This document shows, in pieces, positions 57,896 to 64,000 of a stretch of DNA of 64,000 bases. The notes beneath the pieces were generated by a model, which ran no database searches, had not been told where the DNA came from, and saw only the letters and a list, made by a program, of their open reading frames with translations. Position 1 is the stretch's first letter. Every line of letters starts with the position of its first letter. The stretch comes from Lithospermum erythrorhizon. Its lineage: Eukaryota > Streptophyta > Magnoliopsida > Boraginales > Boraginaceae. The stretch covers positions 82,246-146,245 of the forward strand of contig JADFUC010002245.1 in NCBI GenBank assembly GCA_019722365.1, written 5' to 3'. The translations under genes were made by a program, and so were the position numbers.

Positions 57896-59620
57896 TCACT
57901 AACTCTTTCTCTTAACTATATATATATATACGTCAAAATCATAAAATGAAATACTTCATTTCATATGCATATCGCTTGAACTTCAGATAGCCTCGAGGGG
58001 CTCTGCTACATTTCGATATGCGTACGCTGAGCTCGGTCGAAATTTCTTCCGCTAAATGTATATATACCTTTGTCGTTCGCTGAATCGGCTTTTCTGAGAT
58101 CTGTGGCGCCAACCACATCTGTGATACGCAACCCGCAGCATGACACGATCACATCTGGCCTTACGTGGTATAAGCACAACAACTACCCACGATCCTCGTA
58201 ACGTCAATCTCGGTAACATGATCGTAACATCGACCTCGATAACTCGATATACATACTAATATAGTCATAACAAACCACATCTGAATATATAACCATAATA
58301 CACATATGAAAGGTTCGTAAAATGAGATTTGTACTACTTTCGAGTCAAAAGCGACTAGAATATCTACAGGTAGTCGTCTTGGAGTCGGGCTCGAAACCCT
58401 ATCAGCAATTATATATTTATTTACTTCGATTAATAATACTCTCTTTGCATTTATTAAATCCCAAATAAAGATCAAGTATGTAAACCCAAGACCACAGTAT
58501 AAGGATCTAGGCAGCAAAACTGCAGATTATTGATACTAACACAAATATAATTTTCTCATAGAAATACGATTATTACAAAACATCTCATAATTCAAAATGA
58601 ATACCGTTAGAAATCATTAAAACCCCAAACTAGTAAACAATTTTCTAAAATTTCAACTTTTAATAGCATTACAGTTATCAACAACTTGACTACAGGTGGA
58701 AAGACTACTTGGCGTTAACGACTAATAAAAGCGACAAAATTCAAGCTACCAATTCTCCATTTTCGGCCGTAAGCACACCTACCGATAGTACTCTAATCAA
58801 ATTCTAATCGATCCGACAATGATTCTCACAATTAATTAAACCGTTATCCTGACGCTTTGGTGGCTTGACTCTTGCTTTCAGCTTACCTGACTACTTTCAG
58901 CATAATCTCTTCCAATCAACATCAAAATCAACAACTTCTGCTACGAAAAAACTATATTAAAATCCCGAAACATCGTATTATAACTTCAGTGGTTTGTGAA
59001 AAAATTGACAAAAAGTCGACTCTAGTCAGCATTACAACCCAAAAATCAGCCATAACAACAACCACCTAATCTAAGCCTAGATGATACTTTAATACCGTTA
59101 TATGATGCTTTAACTCGAAATCGACTCAAAAGATCAAACTAACAAAATAGTGACTACTTAACCTAACATGATGAGATTTGAAGATTAAAAATCATTTGAT
59201 GAACAGAGATGGGGAACAAGATTGTAATTTAGATTTCTAATTTTACCAAGAAAATGAAAAAAAAAAACAAGGGAATGAGGATGGGGTAGAGTTCGGCGCT
59301 ACCCAGGAGAAAGAGATGAGATTTTGTTTGTGATAAATGATGAAATAGTGATAGGATGAAGATGAGTGGCGGTAGGTGGAAGATATTAGGATAGTTTAAG
59401 GCCGTTTGGTAAGCGATTGCTATATCTACACTTTTAGCATTTTTAAATTATTATGAAACCGATTTTAAATGTAAATTTCTCGTGACATAAACTACTACTC
59501 ATATAATACTAGTCTCATTATATCGATTTTATTTGAAATTATTCATACTATCTCTACTGGGTCACCCCACCAACCGATATATGTAATAAATTCGATCGGC
59601 AGGCGTAAGGGGTTATTTCA
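57069..59620 (-). mobile_element. gypsy solo LTR 4 inside the copia RNase H
   Basis: 2552 bp from TGTAATAGCCAC (57069) to GGGGTTATTTCA (59620), minus orientation, with GGCCGCCACGAGGTTAAG and CGAGTCACCGGTCGATGGA at the right end and GACATAAACTACTACTCATATAATACTAG near the left. Flanks GAATA (57064-57068) and TAATA (59621-59625) are a 4/5 target-site duplication. Reading across with one flank copy restores the copia frame, K-S-T-x-G-Y-V-F-T-L. No internal domain, hence solo LTR. Confidence 0.88.
57831..57893. repeat. (TA)n microsatellite
   Basis: About 31 uninterrupted TA units inside gypsy LTR 4, with a second short TA run at ~57917. Confidence 0.97.
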
Positions 59621-59900
59621 TAATACATATCCTTCAGTAGATTTCTGATCAACGTCGCGCGTTGTCGGCATCTACGTATCCTATCGATCGATCTCATATT
59701 TTAGGAAACCTGAGAAAAGCCTTTTATTTTCTTATTCGGGGTATCTTCAAAATCCGTTTAGCGGCTTCCCGATATTACTCACAGGTTTTGACATGTCACT
59801 CTGACTCCCTTGTGTGCACTATTAGGTCACGAGTGCGGCTTTACTACATAAGGCTACCTCTACAAGGCATGGCGCTTATCCGTATATTGAAATAGCACAG
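59621..59900 (-). pseudogene. copia RT end and start of RNase H, element D
   Basis: Minus strand from ~59860: 'GSLM', 'RTRDLIVHT', 'YREAAKRILK' (~59770-59740) and 'DRSIGYVDADNAR' (~59690-59655), then 'KSTEGYV' up to the LTR. This is the RT-RNase H connection of copia pol, with the DAD of RNase H. Several stops and shifts. Confidence 0.75.
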
Positions 59901-59919
59901 ATTTTTTTATGGTTTAAGT

Positions 59920-61755
59920 AATAATTGAGTGCTTCGTCGATTCCTCCTAGCTAAAACTTGTTACCTTATCTTGGCGCCTCTCTTCTTAATGCACTCGTCT
60001 TTGCTTTGTTTTACTTGAGTTAAAACTGACCTCGTTTATATAAATTTCTCCTCCTTTCTCCATGTTTGGCCCTGAGTTTTCCCACTTCCGCTCCCCAGAT
60101 ATTTTCTTTCATTTCTTGGTTATTCTCATAACCCAAATCGTAATCACAAAGTTTTATCGAGTTTGACAAAAGAAAGGTATAGCTATATCATTTTTATTGG
60201 ATTTATATAACTAGTTTATAAGAAAATCAAGTTATAATTAGCTAAATTCATCCGTTTATGATATTTAGAGTTCATATTTAATGGTTTTAAAAATAAGTAT
60301 GTTGGTTATAAGGCTAAAGATTATCTAATTAAGTATGGTTGAAATTAAGTAGTAAATTGGTTATTTATAATATACATAAACTAAATTATAGAATAATATT
60401 TGATTCTAGTTTAATTATGTAATAGATTTTTTAGATAATATTATTCAATTTAGATTAACGATATAAGCAATATAGTTTGGATATAGACAAAAGTTAAAAT
60501 GAAAATTATTTTATATGGGTATTTAAAGAGTAGTTCACAAATCTAGTAGAGGTTGTTATTTAAAGTTACTAAAGTAAAAGTAATTGTTATTATTATGTTC
60601 TTTAGGTGTGGATATCGAGTAGTTGCTTCGAGTAGTAAAAGTTGGGAATATTTGACGTGGCTTGAGGTGAGTATTTATATCACGTGACATAACCTTTCAT
60701 ATATATTGTGTATATGTAAGTTGTATAGTTTTTACTAGATGAGTTATATATGTGATATGTGATATTGAGACTTGCGATGTTGAGTATTGTTATATGATCA
60801 GTTGTGATATCTGAGTTGTGATATATGATGATGGGATGATTGTTGATGTGAATTGTTGTTGAACTCTAGTCCGGTTAAATTGGTACTCTCCTGCAGGTTG
60901 AGTTGTTTTCCCCGTTTGCTGGAGTAGAAAGCGGCAGAATGGCGATTTTATACTATTTTGTTCTCGTTCTTTGGGTAAATGACAGAAATGGATCCTCGTT
61001 CTAGGCGGCGAGTGATGTCGTTTTCTGAAATGTACATGAGAAGGAGTAGGCTACCGTAGGAGGCGGAGGTAGTGTTATTGTTGGCTTGTATGATATCTTT
61101 GGATATTGTGATATAATGTGAGAGAATTTATAGTTGGATTATTTGATATGATTAGATTATCGGATATTATTGAATTGTCCTCGACTATTTGAGAGACGGA
61201 TTCTATTACATTGTTGAGACTATATGGTTGCATGTGCATATATATGTGAATAGTTATGGTTTGTTATATAAATATTTATTGATCTTCAAGTTCACCCCTT
61301 TATTTGGGGACCCCCAGAATTTTGTAGTTGCGGGGAAAGCGTTTACGTGACACCATGCTTTTCGTGGCGGAGGTGAGGCATAATACGTAGAATGCCGATT
61401 CGGTGGTTAGGATATCCTCAGCAGTCCTTAAATACATTGTTTCACACTTGTCAGTTTTCAAAACTTTTGTTGTCTTTTGAGGAGTCATGTGGACCATACT
61501 ATTACTATGATGTATTTTGGGGGTTATGTTGTTATGATATTTGGTTGTATTATTCAAACTTTGATGTATGATAATTATGAATGTTGTGTTTTAGTGGTGA
61601 GTTGTTGGTTCACCCGGATGGACAAAAGTTTTCAATTAGTATTAATATCAAATGAAATTAACTTTTATGTTGATATTAAATCGTCCGGTGACTCTAGTGT
61701 TCGGGTTGATGGCCGATTCCAACCTCGAGGGCCCGCCCAGGCGAATTAGATTACA
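59920..61755 (+). mobile_element. gypsy-family LTR 5, left end truncated
   Basis: The plus-oriented right end is clear: GTCCGGTGACTCTAGTGTTCGG, CCAACCTCGAGGGCCCGCCCAGGCG, ending ..TTACA at 61755. The interior has GTTTTATCGAGTTTGACAAAAG (like the 18.4-kb LTR downstream of its TATA) and GAGGTGAGTATTTATATCACG. The left terminus TGTAATAACCC is not recognisable, so the start is approximate. It separates two parts of copia element D. Confidence 0.6.
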
Positions 61756-62650
61756 TATATACTAATTAAATCATCGATGCTTGAGTGATTATTCTGAGAT
61801 AATTGAAAATGACATTCACAGTCTTGTTGGTTTTCTAAATCCAACAATTGAACCCGCTTAAATCGCCTTCGGGTGATAACTTAACGTATCGTCTGAGAGA
61901 ATCACGTCTCGATTATTTAAATTACATAATTTATTTAAGCCACTTAGGTCTTTCATTGAAAATTCCATTGATAACTCAACAACTGACATGTTAAATCTTA
62001 TGCAAATCGGTTCCCCTTGATGACATATCATCATTGCTTGAAAGGTAGAATGACATAGTCTTTTCGAATCTCCTCGTATAGCAGTAGTGATCGATCTCAC
62101 TTAACTCTGAAACTTCAACCTTTTCATAAGAGTATCAAGGTAATATTCACTACATGTGGAGCTTACTTGAGCCATCTGGCTCCTCCGAAGTTTTCCAGGA
62201 CTAGTCTTGCTCCCGCTTTAAGCTTGGCACTTGAAGTTTATTTCACTAAAATAACAACATCCGGATCGCCATGTAAGCACGGTTTTCACATCCTACTCTG
62301 ACTGAAGATACAAATTATTCACTTGCTTTGAAGCCGAGAATAGTTCTGATTGTCACTAGTTTGACTATAGGTGAGAATATTTCAGTGTGGTCAAATACAT
62401 GCTTTTCTCTTGAGATTCTTTGATAACCAAACGAGCCTTGTACGTTTACTACCCGTCCACATTCTTTCTTTATTCGATAGACCCGTGATTATGCAATGTT
62501 CTCTTATGGCTACACGGCGGTTTAACCAACTCCCAGCGTCATATTAGTCATCAATGACTGTCTCCTCTTTTAAATTTCGCTAACTCCCGCTTAATTGAAT
62601 CATCCCGTTGTACTCTTCTTCCATAACTAACGAGGTTTGCCTTTGTCGGG
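61756..62650 (-). pseudogene. copia reverse transcriptase N-terminal half, element D
   Basis: Minus strand from ~62600: 'SLMTN', 'VYRIKKECG' (~62475), 'HTEIFSPIVKLVTIRTILGF' (~62385-62330), 'EIDHYCYTRRFEK' (~62090-62060) and 'EFSMKDLSG' (~61950). These are the RVT_2 landmarks of TNT1-94-type copia pol in correct order; the YVDD block between the last two is garbled. The remainder of the same pol follows at 59900-59621 and 57068-56600, beyond two gypsy LTRs. Confidence 0.75.
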
Positions 62651-64000
62651 TTAACAATAAAAAATTATACGAGAGGAGAATACCTTTGAGTTGGTCTTTA
62701 GAATCTAGTATGAATTATACTTGTAGTTAAACACCAATTCATACATCCCGGATCCTCAAAATGATATTAATTAATCTAAATTTATAAAAATACGTATGAA
62801 TACGAGAGTACTTACGATTGATGCCGGCGGAAGTCTATCTGAATCTTTCCGCGAAGCCTCCTTTGAATTCAATTTAGAGCCTTACTTGAATGTAGTGCCT
62901 ACGAGTCGGTTGTACACCGAGGGGAGAGGTTGAATCTTACTGACATTGTTTCTTTAGAAACGATAGTGGATAAATCGGATGAAAAAATCTAAATGAAACT
63001 AGCTTAAGTTTCATTCTTTTAACAACTTCTAAGAAAGTGGAGGCGTCAAAGCCTTTTAGCGATCGTTACAAAATGATTAGTCTATCGTGGGTTTAATAAT
63101 TAATTTAAATAATATATTATTATTTAACTGATCCCAACCGAATAGTTAATGAAATGGAAAAGATTTAATTTATTAAACGTTAACTTCTACTTCTCTACAA
63201 ATCAAATACTAACGATTTCGGTAATAGTAATAACAAATTACTAGCTCGACTAAGCTATCGAATTAATTCAATTGACTATTAATTTAATTCGAGGTTAATC
63301 CCATTATATTACATTATGATGTAAAAATTCTCAGTGAGAATATTCGTTGATTACAATCGACTCTCAATTTAACAAATGTAGATTTAATTTCATACATGAA
63401 ATATAATTCAACGTCACTATCGTGTGTGATCTTGCAGATAATAGAAAGTTGTATAATAATAATTTGACCAATTACTATTATTTATAACGATTAATGAAGT
63501 AAAGATCTAATGTCGCTCATAACCCCTTAAATTATCATGAGAACCCGAACTAGTAATATACAATTACAAAGGCGAACACTAAGTTCGGTAATCACGTTTA
63601 ACCACTGCAGTAATGAATTGATCTATGATTTATACTTAATTGACGCATAATAAAGGAATCATTATTCATTGATTTCCAAACGCTCCTCTTTTTGCCGCAG
63701 GCGATTACTTTACAATTCCTTTAACATGCAGTCTCTAGTAGTAGGCTAACCATAAGTGTCATGAAACACGACTTTCTTTACTCAGTATAGACTTAATAAG
63801 CATTTATGAAAATCCGTAAACCCAGCTGTGTGAAGGCACGAGATCTTCCTTGTATATCAGGGCAGGATAAATCCCTCCCGATATATCAAACATCTATCGC
63901 TATACTCAATGTGTGACCCGACATATGCGTTATAATCCCGGCAAAGGGCGTTTGAGGTCGCCAAGTCCCAAAATCACAGGCTTCGTATGACACAAATAAT
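62651..64000. other. no recognisable gene
   Basis: AT-rich with only short frames. A GTAAGT-like donor at ~62816 on the minus strand follows ~120 open bases. The stretch may be the leader or 5' LTR side of copia element D or another insertion; integrase and gag motifs were not found. Confidence 0.35.

Noticed and set aside
1..64000. CRISPR array, rRNA, or bacterial-type operon
   Set aside because: No regularly spaced short repeats with unique spacers, no rRNA signature and no ribosome-binding-site organisation; the tandem arrays have no spacers.

Overview
The window is nuclear DNA of a flowering plant. It is AT-rich, genes are interrupted by GT-AG introns, and most of the sequence is plant transposable elements (Ty1/copia, Ty3/gypsy, SINE, Mutator-like and hAT-like). 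A dicot is likely; nothing seen fixes a species. No bacterial-type operons, CRISPR arrays or rRNA genes are present. Almost every retroelement frame is broken by small indels, and paired LTRs differ largely by short indels. This fits old decay, imperfect base calling, or both.

Layout. 1-1.4 kb: left-truncated copia gag-protease with its LTR side (minus strand). 1.9-2.4 kb: gypsy LTR remnant. 4.4-9.4 kb: minus-strand, intron-containing, frame-broken gene or genes resembling the plant Ulp1-associated 'GFGG..L' family, with a lysine-rich peptide repeat. 9.6-14.5 kb: near-complete copia element with both LTRs, PBS, gag, PR, INT, RT, RNase H and PPT. 14.5-17.8 kb: tandem duplication and AT-rich satellite-like arrays. 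18.0-27.3 kb: gypsy element with two ~2.5 kb LTRs and a decayed interior. 28.7-30.5 kb: internally deleted copia element with ~180 bp LTRs. 31.1-31.5 and 37.2-37.7 kb: minus-strand exon fragments, the first like the C-terminus of FAR1/FHY3-type (MULE transposase-derived) proteins. 32.6-37.1 kb: gypsy RT/RNase H, then an LTR, then PBS and gag, in that unusual order. 38.1-47.2 kb: three LTRs of one gypsy family nested inside each other. 49.5-51.9 kb: tRNA-derived SINE, 1.28 kb Mutator-like element and hAT-like MITE, the first two with exact target-site duplications. 53.3-55.3 kb: the one apparently intact host gene, a four-exon secretory phospholipase A2. 56.6-62.6 kb: a minus-strand copia element split by two gypsy LTRs in opposite orientations.

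The only sequence that looks like a functional host gene is the phospholipase A2. The rest records successive insertions, several datable relative to one another from their nesting and target-site duplications. No new enzymatic system is evident. The points most worth a second look are the nested LTR stack, the overlapping SINE/MULE target sites, the pol-LTR-gag arrangement, and the possibility that the FAR1-like and Ulp1-like minus-strand pieces belong to one large transposon blown apart by LTR insertions.
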